DNA of 64,000 nucleotides from Streptomyces sp. NBC_01262 (GTDB lineage Bacteria; Actinomycetota; Actinomycetes; Streptomycetales; Streptomycetaceae): NCBI RefSeq assembly GCF_036226365.1, contig NZ_CP108462.1, positions 620,001 to 684,000 of the forward strand, read 5' to 3'. Shown piece by piece: positions 50,510 to 58,912 of this stretch (position 1 is its first letter; each line of letters starts with the position of its first letter). The notes under the pieces were generated by a model. It saw only the letters and a program-made list of their open reading frames with translations, ran no database searches and was not told where the DNA came from. The position numbers and the translations under genes were made by a program.

Positions 50510-51322
50510 ATGACCCGCGCCGGCAGTTCACGTAACCACCGGAGCAAGAAGAAGCGCATCACTCTCATGCTGGCCCCGCTGGCCGCTCTGGCGGTGGTCG
50601 TTCCGCTGATGGCCCAGGCGGGCGCCGCCACCCCGTCGGAGGTGGCGGCAGACTGTCAGTCCGACCCCGCCACGCTGGAGAAGTGCGAATTCGTCGACGT
50701 CCAGTTCAAGCGAAACAGTCTGGGACCCAACGAGCGGGTCTCCTCCATTTCCGACAACTGCGGCATCGATTCCACCGCCACGAAGACCTTCGCCGTGACC
50801 GCGTCGGTCTCCAGGCAGATCCAGATCGAGACCGGGCGCGTCATCGACGGCGGAATAACCCTCGGAGAGTCGGTGGGCGCAATCGGCGGCAAGTTCACCG
50901 ACCAGACGTTCAACCTCACTTCCGACACCAAGACGAGCACCCTGACATTCAGCCGGACCGACACCGTGCTCGCCAACAGCACCGCGTTCTTCATGTGGTC
51001 GGCGAAACGCACCGATGTGAGCGGCTTCCTCAAGGCCACCTACAAGGAAGCCCAGGACGGCCAGACGGTGTTCTTCTCCCCCAGCGAAGGCGCCGCGACC
51101 GTGCACGTCTTCTATCCGCAACTCCTCAAGGACGGGACTCCCGACGGCCGTCTGTGGCTGCGCAATGTCGCGTGCGCCGCGACGACGTCCACCACGTCGG
51201 ACGACGGAAACGTGGCCTCGTTGCGCGACGCCGCCAGCGACGCGGAGCAGGCCGGATTCGGTGAGGGCGGCAGTACCGTCACCGACGTCGAGATTCCGCT
51301 GTCCGAGGTGGCACCGCAGTAA
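50510..51322 (+). CDS. Secreted protein B, paralogue of protein A
   Basis: A 270-residue exported protein with a basic start (RNHRSKKKRITLML) and a signal peptide ending at AGAATPSE. It repeats the layout of protein A: TPSEV/TPEEI start, CEFV versus CDFV, FGP or LGPNE, an NC or DNCG site, then Thr/Ser-rich strands (TDQTFNLTSDTKTSTLTFSR) and a strand like VLANSTAFFMWSAKRTDVSG. ATG 50510 follows GGAGAG. A hairpin terminator lies downstream. Both proteins may act together; a toxin-like or adhesive role is speculation. Confidence 0.75.
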   Translation: MTRAGSSRNHRSKKKRITLMLAPLAALAVVVPLMAQAGAATPSEVAADCQSDPATLEKCEFVDVQFKRNSLGPNERVSSISDNCGIDSTATKTFAVTASVSRQIQIETGRVIDGGITLGESVGAIGGKFTDQTFNLTSDTKTSTLTFSRTDTVLANSTAFFMWSAKRTDVSGFLKATYKEAQDGQTVFFSPSEGAATVHVFYPQLLKDGTPDGRLWLRNVACAATTSTTSDDGNVASLRDAASDAEQAGFGEGGSTVTDVEIPLSEVAPQ

Positions 51323-51338
51323 CCGTCCGGCATCCGTC

Positions 51339-51368
51339 GGCCCTCCGCGCCCTGTGCCGCGGAGGGCC
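51339..51368 (+). terminator. Terminator hairpin after secreted protein B
   Basis: GGCCCTCCGCG and its exact complement form an 11-bp stem around an 8-base loop, 16 bases after the stop codon, followed by GCTCGTTTG. It probably ends the two-gene secreted-protein transcript. Confidence 0.75.
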
Positions 51369-51576
51369 GCTCGTTTGCGGCCCGACGCGCCAACGGGCTT
51401 TCTTAAGCAGGCCATAAGGGATCTTTAAGGAACCGTGCTGCGGAAATAACCGCAGGTCAAATGGGGTTTGCGCAGCCCGCCGGACAGTTGGCCCGAGCAA
51501 CTGATGTGCGTAGCATCAAGCGCGGATCCGGCTCCCCCCACCCCGGCTTTCCCTCCCCCCACGATGAGGTTCCGCC

Positions 51577-52842
51577 ATGGCTGCACATCGCATACGCACC
51601 TTCAGACTCGGCGGGCTGGCGACACTGCTGGCCGTCGCCCTCTTAGCCGCCATAGGTCTGTCGCTGACCGGCCCGGCCACCCCCAGGGCCCAGGCCGCCG
51701 TCGGTGCGCAGACCTGGGCCGATGAGTTCGACGGCACGGCGGGCAGCGCGCCGAGCGCCAGCAAGTGGACGCACGAGACCGGTGGTTCGGGCAACGGCAA
51801 CAACGAGCTGCAGTACTACACCAACAGCACCGACAACGCCGCGCTCGACGGCAGTGGCCACCTGGTGATCACCGCCCGTACCTCCTCCGCCGGCCTGAGC
51901 TGTTGGTACGGGGCCTGCAAGTACACCTCCGCCCGGCTCAACACGGCCCAGACCTTCACCCAGGCGTACGGCCGCTTCGAGGCCCGCATCAAGATCCCGC
52001 GTGGCCAGGGGATGTGGCCGGCCTTCTGGATGCTCGGCAACGACATCGGCAGCGCCGGCTGGCCCGCCAGCGGTGAGATCGACGCCATGGAGAACATCGG
52101 CAAGGAGCCCGGCACCGTCCACGGCACGATCCACGGTCCCGGCTACTCCGGCTCCGGCGGCCTCGGCGCCGCCTACACCCTCGCCAACGGCCAGGCGTTC
52201 GCGGACAATTACCACACGTTCGCCGTCGAGTGGTCGCCGAGCGCCATCACCTGGTCGGTGGACGGAACGACGTACGAGACCCGGACGCCCGCCGATGTGG
52301 GCAGCAACAAGTGGGTCTTCAACCACCCCTTCTTCCTGATCCTCAACCTCGCCGTCGGCGGCGGCTGGCCGGGTGACCCCGACTCCTCGACCTCCTTCCC
52401 GCAGACCATGACCATCGACTACGTACGCGTCTCGGCGTGGAACTCCGACTCCGGCACGGGCACGACCGGCCCGATCAGGGGCATCGGCGGCATGTGCGTC
52501 GACGTGGCCAACGGGTCGAGCGCCGACGGGGCGGCGGTCCAGCTGCACAACTGCACCGGCGGCACCGCCCAGCAGTGGACCGTCGGCTCCGACGGCACGG
52601 TCCGGGCGCTGGGCAAGTGTCTGGACGTCAACGGCGCCGGGACCGCCGACGGGACCGTGGTCCAGCTCTACACCTGCAACGGCACCGGCGCGCAGCAGTG
52701 GACGCACACCTCCGCCAACGACATGGTCAACCTGGGCTCGGGCAAGTGCCTGGACGCCACCGGCAACTCCTCGGCGGACGGCACCCGGCTGCAGATCTGG
52801 TCCTGCTCGGGCGGCGCGAACCAGAAGTGGACCCTCGGCTGA
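51577..52842 (+). CDS. Secreted GH16 beta-glucanase with ricin-type lectin domain
   Basis: A 421-residue exported enzyme. The signal peptide ends near AQAAVG. The GH16 domain carries the catalytic E-x-D-x2-E motif at Glu167, Asp169 and Glu172 (GEIDAMENIG) and WPAFWMLG. A C-terminal beta-trefoil (CBM13) has three repeats with QQW or QKW ends. It is probably an endo-beta-1,3-glucanase (laminarinase). Codon 23 is TTA (51643-51645), inside the signal peptide, so it is bldA-dependent. Its product could feed the transporter and GH1 enzyme downstream. Confidence 0.93.
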   Translation: MAAHRIRTFRLGGLATLLAVALLAAIGLSLTGPATPRAQAAVGAQTWADEFDGTAGSAPSASKWTHETGGSGNGNNELQYYTNSTDNAALDGSGHLVITARTSSAGLSCWYGACKYTSARLNTAQTFTQAYGRFEARIKIPRGQGMWPAFWMLGNDIGSAGWPASGEIDAMENIGKEPGTVHGTIHGPGYSGSGGLGAAYTLANGQAFADNYHTFAVEWSPSAITWSVDGTTYETRTPADVGSNKWVFNHPFFLILNLAVGGGWPGDPDSSTSFPQTMTIDYVRVSAWNSDSGTGTTGPIRGIGGMCVDVANGSSADGAAVQLHNCTGGTAQQWTVGSDGTVRALGKCLDVNGAGTADGTVVQLYTCNGTGAQQWTHTSANDMVNLGSGKCLDATGNSSADGTRLQIWSCSGGANQKWTLG

Positions 52843-52859
52843 CCGGCCCGTCGCCGCGG

Positions 52860-54131
52860 TCAGCCGCGAACCGTCCCTGGTGGTACGGGAGCCTGCCTGA
52901 GCCCCGTCCCGCCGGGGGCGGGCACCGCCGTGCCGCCGCGCCGCAGGAAGTCGGCCAGCGGCAGGGTCGCGGCGCCCAGGGTGACGGCGTCGAGGCCGAG
53001 GCGGCTCAGCTCGATGGTGGCGCGCCCGGCGGGGTAGCGCAGGGCGTACGCCCCGGCATGGCGGCGTACGTCGGGCAGCAGGGCGGGGCCGAGGAGGAGA
53101 CCTGCCCAGCCGCCGATCAGGATGCGTTCGGGCGCGAAGAGGTTGATCAGGGTGGCGACGCCTGCGCCCAGGTACTCGGCGGTCTCGGCCAGCAGCGCGG
53201 TGGCGCCGGGGTCGGTGATGAGGGCGGCCAGAGCGGCCTCGTCGTCGCTGTCGGAGGCCGCCCGGCCCCCGGCCTCCTGCCACCGCTCAAGGAGCGCCTC
53301 GGCGCCCACGTACGCCTCCAGGCAGCCCCGCGCGCCGCAGCGGCACCGCCGTCCGCCGACCCGGACCGTGGTGTGGCCCCACTCGACCGAGGTGCCGCCG
53401 GCCGTGCCGCCCAGGGAGCCGCCCTTGACGATGCAGGCGCCGACGCCCGAGCCGAGGAGGGCGACGGCCACGTCGCGGGCTCCCTGCCCGGCGCCGAACC
53501 AGGTCTCGGCCTGCCCGAGGGTCCTGGCGCCGTTGTCGACGTGGACGCGTACGTGCCCGGGGATGCGGGCCTCGGCCCGTACCGCGGCTTCGAGGGGGAC
53601 GCCGTCCCAGCCGATCGTCTGGCCGTACACGACGGCGTGGCCGTCGGCGTCGGGCACGACCATGCCGGGCACGCCGATGCCGACCCCGAGCAGCCGCTCG
53701 GGCCGGGCGCCGGTGTCGCGCAGCAGGTCGGCCATGGCGTCGAGGATGTGCCGGACGATCCGGTCGGGGTCGTACGTGTGCCGGGGGGTCAGCGGCCTCT
53801 CGGTGAGGGCGACCTCGGTGAGCGCCAGGTCGAACAGGGCCGCGCGGACCCGGGTCTCCCCGACGTCGACCCCGATCACCCAGCCGTGGCCGGGGGCGAC
53901 GCGCAGCAGGGTGCGGGGGCGGCCGCCGTCGGACTCCACCGCCCCGGCCTCCTCCACCAGCCCTTCGGCGACGAGGTCTCCCACGACGTTGCTTACGGAT
54001 CCCGAACTCAAGCCCGTCGCCGGGCCCAGCTCCTGGCGGCTCAAGGGGCCCGCGAAATAAAGCCGTTGAAGAACCGCGGCCCGGCTGCCTCTGCGCAGGT
54101 CACGTACCGTCCGGCCGTTCCGCTCACCCAT
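52860..54131 (-). CDS. ROK-family transcriptional repressor
   Basis: A 423-residue ROK protein. The N-terminal winged HTH (PLSRQELGPATGLSSGSVSN) is followed by a glucokinase-like domain with VGIGVPGMV, HVDNGARTLGQAE, LLGSGVGACIV and the zinc motif CRCGARGCLEAY. It lies divergent from the sugar ABC operon beginning at 54271 and probably represses it in the absence of the sugar. The start ATG at 54131 has GGGAGA upstream. It differs from the zinc-motif-less ROK protein at 34605. Confidence 0.93.
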   Translation of the reverse strand: MGERNGRTVRDLRRGSRAAVLQRLYFAGPLSRQELGPATGLSSGSVSNVVGDLVAEGLVEEAGAVESDGGRPRTLLRVAPGHGWVIGVDVGETRVRAALFDLALTEVALTERPLTPRHTYDPDRIVRHILDAMADLLRDTGARPERLLGVGIGVPGMVVPDADGHAVVYGQTIGWDGVPLEAAVRAEARIPGHVRVHVDNGARTLGQAETWFGAGQGARDVAVALLGSGVGACIVKGGSLGGTAGGTSVEWGHTTVRVGGRRCRCGARGCLEAYVGAEALLERWQEAGGRAASDSDDEAALAALITDPGATALLAETAEYLGAGVATLINLFAPERILIGGWAGLLLGPALLPDVRRHAGAYALRYPAGRATIELSRLGLDAVTLGAATLPLADFLRRGGTAVPAPGGTGLRQAPVPPGTVRG

Positions 54132-54199
54132 GGTCTCCCTCTCCCGCTCCGCAACACATTGTGCCGGGAGTCTTGACCGCAGCTTCCTTCACCTCTTAA

Positions 54200-54224
54200 C
54201 TCACGCATTAAATTAAGCCGTGAG
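54200..54224. promoter_or_regulatory. Candidate ROK operator in the divergent promoter
   Basis: CTCACG and CGTGAG are separated by 13 bases containing ATTAAATTAA, in the A/T-rich promoter between the ROK gene and the ABC operon. The A/T-rich centre with TTAA repeats is typical of ROK sites; assignment is by position. Confidence 0.5.
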
Positions 54225-54270
54225 GCCGGTTCCTGTCGAACCGGTCCACCCCGGGAAGGGGGGCATTCCC

Positions 54271-55581
54271 ATGCGCCTGTTCAGAGCCGCCGCCGTACTG
54301 TCCACCGTCTGCGCCCTCGCCGCCGCCACCGCCGCCTGCGGCGGAGGCACCGACACCTCGGGCGGAGGCGGTTCCGCCAAGACGCTGACCTACTGGGCCA
54401 GCAACCAGGGACCCGACGTCCAGGCCGACAAGAAGACCCTCACCCCCGAGCTGAAGAAGTTCGAGAAGCAGACCGGCATCAAGGTCAAGCTGGAGGTCGT
54501 CCCCTGGTCCGACCTGCTCAACCGGATCCTGGCCGCGACCTCCTCCGGCCAGGGCCCCGACGTGCTCAACATCGGCAACACCTGGTCCGCCTCCCTCCAG
54601 GCCACCGGCGCCCTGCTGCCCTGGACCGACAGCCGCTTCCAGCAGATCGGCGGGCGCGACCGGTTCACCGACTCCGCGGTCGCCTCGGCCGGCGCCGCGG
54701 GCCAGGACCCGGCCGCCGTACCCCTGTACTCGATGTCGTACGCGCTGTACTACAACAAGAAGCTGTTCGCCGACGCGGGCATCGCCGCGCCGCCCGCCAC
54801 CTGGGACGAACTGGTCGCCGACGGCAAGAAGCTCACCACCGGCGGGGTGACGGGCCTCGGCCTGGAAGGCGCCAACCTGTCCAACAACATCCACCAGGCC
54901 TTCGTCCTGGCCAAGCAGCACGGCGCCGACTTCTTCGACTCGGCCGGCAAGCCCACCTTCACCTCCCCCGGCGCGGTCGCCGGCGTGAAGCAGTGGGTCG
55001 ACTTCATGGCCAAGGACAAGATCGTCGGCGCAGGCAGCGCCGAGTACGCCCAGAACCAGACCCTTCAGGACTTCGCCAAGGGCAAGACCGCGATGGTGCT
55101 GTGGCAGAGCGCGGCGAGCGCCTTCGAGTCGTACGGCATGAAGGCGAGCGAGTTCGGCGTCGCCCCCGTCCCCGTCGCCTCCGGCGCCCCGGGCACCGGC
55201 GCGCAGACCGACTCCATGGTCGCCGGGATCAACCTGGCCGTCTTCAAGAACTCCAAGAACGTCGACGGCGCCGTGAAGTTCGTGAAGTTCATGACCAGCG
55301 ACGCCGAGCAGATCACCCTCAACAAGACCTACAGCTCGATCCCGCCGGTCAAGGCCGCACAGGCGAACGCGGCCTTCGACACCCCGGCCCAGAAGGTGCT
55401 CAGCCAGACCCTCGCCACCAGCGCCGCACCGCTGCCGCAGGTGGCGCAGGAGGCGCAGTTCGAGACCGCCGTCGGCACCGCGATCAAGGGGCTGTTCGCC
55501 GACGCGGCGGCCGGGAAGCCCGTCACCACCGCATCCGTCAAGGCAGCGCTGGACAAGGCCCAGCAGCAGATGCAGCAGTGA
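54271..55581 (+). CDS. Sugar-binding lipoprotein of an ABC transporter
   Basis: A 436-residue family 1 solute-binding protein. The signal ends in the lipobox AATAAC with lipidated Cys23, then a Gly-rich linker. SGQGPDVLNIGNTWSASLQA and PLYSMSYALYYNKKLFADAG are typical of oligosaccharide receptors. ATG 54271 follows GGAAGGGGGG; the frame from GTG 54220 would precede the promoter element and is rejected. It heads an operon with two permeases and a GH1 beta-glucosidase, so a beta-glucooligosaccharide is the likely ligand. Confidence 0.93.
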   Translation: MRLFRAAAVLSTVCALAAATAACGGGTDTSGGGGSAKTLTYWASNQGPDVQADKKTLTPELKKFEKQTGIKVKLEVVPWSDLLNRILAATSSGQGPDVLNIGNTWSASLQATGALLPWTDSRFQQIGGRDRFTDSAVASAGAAGQDPAAVPLYSMSYALYYNKKLFADAGIAAPPATWDELVADGKKLTTGGVTGLGLEGANLSNNIHQAFVLAKQHGADFFDSAGKPTFTSPGAVAGVKQWVDFMAKDKIVGAGSAEYAQNQTLQDFAKGKTAMVLWQSAASAFESYGMKASEFGVAPVPVASGAPGTGAQTDSMVAGINLAVFKNSKNVDGAVKFVKFMTSDAEQITLNKTYSSIPPVKAAQANAAFDTPAQKVLSQTLATSAAPLPQVAQEAQFETAVGTAIKGLFADAAAGKPVTTASVKAALDKAQQQMQQ

Positions 55582-55595
55582 GAGGCATACGCACC

Positions 55596-56588
55596 ATGGC
55601 CACCACCGCCACCGAACCGCACGCGCCCCCGGCCGGGGGCGGGCCGGCCGCCGGGGAGCCGGCCCGCCGCCCCCGGCAGCCCGGCCGCATCCGCAAACTG
55701 AGCCTGCCGTATCTGCTGCTGCTCCCGGCCATCGCGCTGGAGCTCCTGATCCACCTGGTGCCGATGGTCCTCGGCATCATCATGAGCTTCCGCGGCATCA
55801 CGCAGTTCTTCATCCGCAACTGGACCGAGGCCCCCTGGGCCGGGCTGCGCAACTTCCGTGTCGCGCTGGACTTCAACGCCCCGATCGGGAAGGCACTGCT
55901 CCACTCCTTCCTCGTGACCTGCGCGTTCACCGTCCTGTCGGTCGGCCTGTGCTGGCTGGTGGGCATGTTCGCCTCGGTGATGATGCAGGACAGCTTCCGC
56001 GGCCGGGGCCTGCTGCGGGCGCTGTTCCTGATCCCGTACGCACTGCCGGTCTACGCGGCGGTGATCACCTGGGCGTTCATGTTCCAGCACGACAACGGCC
56101 TGGTGAACCATGTGCTGCACGACCAGCTCCACCTCACATCGGGCAAGCCGTTCTGGCTGATCGGCGACAACAGCTTCTACGCGCTGCTGGTCGTGTCGGT
56201 GTGGAAGGGCTGGCCGTTCGCCTTCCTGATCATCACGGCGGGCCTGCAGAACATCCCGCGCGAGCTGTACGAGGCCGCCGCCATCGACGGCGCGGGCATG
56301 TGGCAGCAGATCCGCCGGATCACCCTGCCCTCGCTGCGGCCGGTCAACCAGGTGCTGGTCCTCGTGCTGTTCCTGTGGACCTTCAACGACTTCAACACGC
56401 CCTACGTGCTGTTCGGCAACTCCGCGCCGGAGCCGGCCGACGTGATCTCCATCCACATCTACCAGGCGTCCTTCGTCACCTGGAACTTCGGCTCCGGCTC
56501 GGCGATGTCCGTCCTGCTGCTGCTGTTCCTGCTGCTGGTGACGGGCGGCTATCTGCTGGTCACGACCCCGAGGAGGAAGAATGCCTAG
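55596..56588 (+). CDS. Carbohydrate ABC transporter permease (MalF type)
   Basis: A 330-residue membrane permease with a Pro/Gly-rich cytoplasmic N-terminus and six helices. The EAA loop is ELYEAAAIDGAGMWQQIRRI followed by TLPSLRP. ATG 55596 is chosen; an in-frame GTG at 55578 overlaps the previous stop codon (GTGA) and is a serious alternative. The 3' end overlaps the next permease by eight bases. No ATPase gene is present. Confidence 0.92.
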   Translation: MATTATEPHAPPAGGGPAAGEPARRPRQPGRIRKLSLPYLLLLPAIALELLIHLVPMVLGIIMSFRGITQFFIRNWTEAPWAGLRNFRVALDFNAPIGKALLHSFLVTCAFTVLSVGLCWLVGMFASVMMQDSFRGRGLLRALFLIPYALPVYAAVITWAFMFQHDNGLVNHVLHDQLHLTSGKPFWLIGDNSFYALLVVSVWKGWPFAFLIITAGLQNIPRELYEAAAIDGAGMWQQIRRITLPSLRPVNQVLVLVLFLWTFNDFNTPYVLFGNSAPEPADVISIHIYQASFVTWNFGSGSAMSVLLLLFLLLVTGGYLLVTTPRRKNA

Positions 56589-57450
56589 GGTCACCTCTCC
56601 CGTCAGCCCCATGGCGCCGCCCCGGTCCTTCGTGTGGACCCGCAGGATCGGGCTGTCGCTGATCGCGCTGTTCGTCCTGGTGCCGGTGTACGTCATGCTG
56701 AGCAGCTCGCTCAAGCCGCTCCAGGACGTCTCCGGGTCCTTCAGGTGGCTGCCCAGCGGGCTGACGCTCCGTCCGTACGTCGACATCTGGCGGACGGTCC
56801 CGCTCGCCAGGTACTTCGTGAACTCCCTGATCGTGTCGGGGGCGGCGACCGTCTGCTCGGTGGTCATCGCGGTGTTCGCCGCCTACGCGGTCAGCCGCTA
56901 CCGCTTCCGCGGCAAGCGGGTCTTCACGGTGACCGTGCTGTCCACCCAGATGTTCCCCGGCATCCTCTTCCTGCTCCCGCTGTTCCTGATCTTCGTCAAC
57001 ATCGGGAACACCACCGGCATCGCCCTGTACGGATCGCGCGGCGGCCTGATCCTCACCTATCTGACCTTCTCCCTGCCCTTCTCCATCTGGATGCTCATCG
57101 GGTACTTCGACTCGATCCCCAGGGACCTGGACGAGGCCGCGCTGGTGGACGGCTGCGGCCCGCTGGGCGCCCTGTTCCGGGTGGTGGTGCCGGCGGCCGT
57201 CCCCGGCATCGTGGCGGTGGCCGTCTACGCGTTCATGACCGCCTGGGGCGAGGTGCTCTTCGCCTCCGTGATGACCAACGACACCACCCGGACCCTCGCC
57301 GTCGGCCTGCGCGGCTACGCCACGCAGTACGACGTCTACTGGAACCAGGTCATGGCCGCCTCGCTGGTCGTCAGCGTGCCCGTGGTCGCCGGGTTCCTGC
57401 TGCTTCAGCGCTACCTCGTGGCCGGCCTCACCGCCGGAGCCGTCAAGTGA
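56581..57450 (+). CDS. Carbohydrate ABC transporter permease (MalG type)
   Basis: A 289-residue permease with six predicted helices and the EAA loop [20 protein letters not shown] followed by VVPAAVP. It starts inside the previous gene. It is the partner of the MalF-type permease and imports the ligand of the lipoprotein at 54271 with a shared ATPase from another locus. The GH1 gene follows 41 bases later. Confidence 0.92.
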   Translation: MPRVTSPVSPMAPPRSFVWTRRIGLSLIALFVLVPVYVMLSSSLKPLQDVSGSFRWLPSGLTLRPYVDIWRTVPLARYFVNSLIVSGAATVCSVVIAVFAAYAVSRYRFRGKRVFTVTVLSTQMFPGILFLLPLFLIFVNIGNTTGIALYGSRGGLILTYLTFSLPFSIWMLIGYFDSIPRDLDEAALVDGCGPLGALFRVVVPAAVPGIVAVAVYAFMTAWGEVLFASVMTNDTTRTLAVGLRGYATQYDVYWNQVMAASLVVSVPVVAGFLLLQRYLVAGLTAGAVK

Positions 57451-57491
57451 CCCCGCCGACGCCTTCTCAGGCTCCGCCGGAAAGGAATCCC

Positions 57492-58859
57492 GTGACAGAG
57501 CCGTCCCAGGAGCTCGACCGTCTTCCCGCCGACTTCGTGTGGGGTGTGGCCACGGCGTCGTACCAGATCGAGGGGGCGGTGGCGGAGGACGGCCGCTCCC
57601 CCTCGATCTGGGACACCTTCTCCCACACCCCGGGCATGGTCGAAGGCGGCGACACCGGCGACACCGCCTGCGACCACTACCACCGCTGGCCGGAGGACAT
57701 CGGGCTCATGGAGCGGCTGGGAGTGGACGCCTACCGCTTCTCGATCGCCTGGCCCAGGGTCGTGCCGGGCGCCGACGGGGCGGTCAACGCGGCGGGGCTG
57801 GACTTCTACGACCGCCTCACCGACGCCCTGCTGGCCGCCGGGATCACCCCCTTCCCCACCCTCTACCACTGGGACCTGCCGCAGGTGCTCCAGGACCGGG
57901 GCGGCTGGCCCGAGCGGGAGACGGCGGAGCGCTTCGCCGCGTACGCGGGGGTCGTCGCCGAGCGGCTCGGCGACCGGGTCCAGGACTGGTGCACCCTCAA
58001 CGAGCCTCTGTGCTCGGCCTGGATCGGCCATCTGGAGGGCCGGATGGCGCCGGGGCTCACCGATCTGACGGCCGCCGTACGCGCCTCGTACCACCTGCAC
58101 CTGGGCCACGGGCTGGCCGTGCAGGCGATCCGGGCGGCGGCCCCGGACGCCAGGGTCGGCATCGTCAACAACCTCAGCCCCTGCGAGCCGGCCACCGCCC
58201 GCCCCGAGGACCAGGCCGCCGCGGTGCGCGCCGACGGCCACAACAACCGCTGGTGGCTCGATCCGATCCACGGCAGGGGCTACCCCCAGGACATGCTGGA
58301 GGTGTATGGTCTAGACCTTCCGGAGCGCCCGGGCGACCTGGCGACCATCGCCGCGCCGCTGGACTGGCTGGGCCTCAACTACTACTTCCGTACGGTGGTC
58401 GCGGCCGATCCGGCCGGCCCGGCGCCGTATGTGCGCCAAGTGGACCCGCCCGGCGCCCGGCACACGGGCATGGACTGGGAGATCCATCCGGACGGTCTGG
58501 AGACGCTGCTGCTGCGGCTGACCGAGGAGTACGGTGCCCGCCGGATCCTCGTCACCGAGAACGGCGCCGCCTATCCGGATGTCGTACGCGCAGACGGGAC
58601 CGTCGACGACCCCGAGCGCACCCGCTTCCTGGAGGAGCACCTCGCCGCGTGCGCCCGGGCGGTCCGCAAGGGCGCCCCGGTGGCGGGGTACTTCGCCTGG
58701 TCGCTGCTGGACAACTTCGAGTGGGCGTACGGCTACGACAAGCGCTTCGGCCTGGTCCACGTCGACTACCCCACCCAGCGCCGCACGATCAAGGGCAGCG
58801 GCCACCGCTACACCGACCTCATCCGGGCCCACCGCGCCCGCGCCCGCCGCGCGGCGTAG
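57492..58859 (+). CDS. GH1 beta-glucosidase
   Basis: A 455-residue family 1 glycosidase without a signal peptide, so it acts in the cytoplasm on imported oligosaccharides. The acid/base Glu171 is in TLNEP and the nucleophile Glu356 in VTENG. The N-terminal [15 protein letters not shown] and the C-terminal [20 protein letters not shown] are complete. GTG 57492 follows AAAGGA; a GTG at 57447 overlapping the permease stop is less supported. It would release glucose and is the last gene of the operon. Confidence 0.95.
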   Translation: MTEPSQELDRLPADFVWGVATASYQIEGAVAEDGRSPSIWDTFSHTPGMVEGGDTGDTACDHYHRWPEDIGLMERLGVDAYRFSIAWPRVVPGADGAVNAAGLDFYDRLTDALLAAGITPFPTLYHWDLPQVLQDRGGWPERETAERFAAYAGVVAERLGDRVQDWCTLNEPLCSAWIGHLEGRMAPGLTDLTAAVRASYHLHLGHGLAVQAIRAAAPDARVGIVNNLSPCEPATARPEDQAAAVRADGHNNRWWLDPIHGRGYPQDMLEVYGLDLPERPGDLATIAAPLDWLGLNYYFRTVVAADPAGPAPYVRQVDPPGARHTGMDWEIHPDGLETLLLRLTEEYGARRILVTENGAAYPDVVRADGTVDDPERTRFLEEHLAACARAVRKGAPVAGYFAWSLLDNFEWAYGYDKRFGLVHVDYPTQRRTIKGSGHRYTDLIRAHRARARRAA

Positions 58860-58912
58860 GAACCGGACAGGAACAGGCGCCACCTCCACCCCCCGCACAC
58901 ATGGAGAAGCCG

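Noticed and set aside
58310..58319. GGTCTAGACC palindrome inside the GH1 gene as a regulatory site
   Set aside because: It lies in the middle of a conserved coding region and is explained by the codons; no second copy is found near a promoter.
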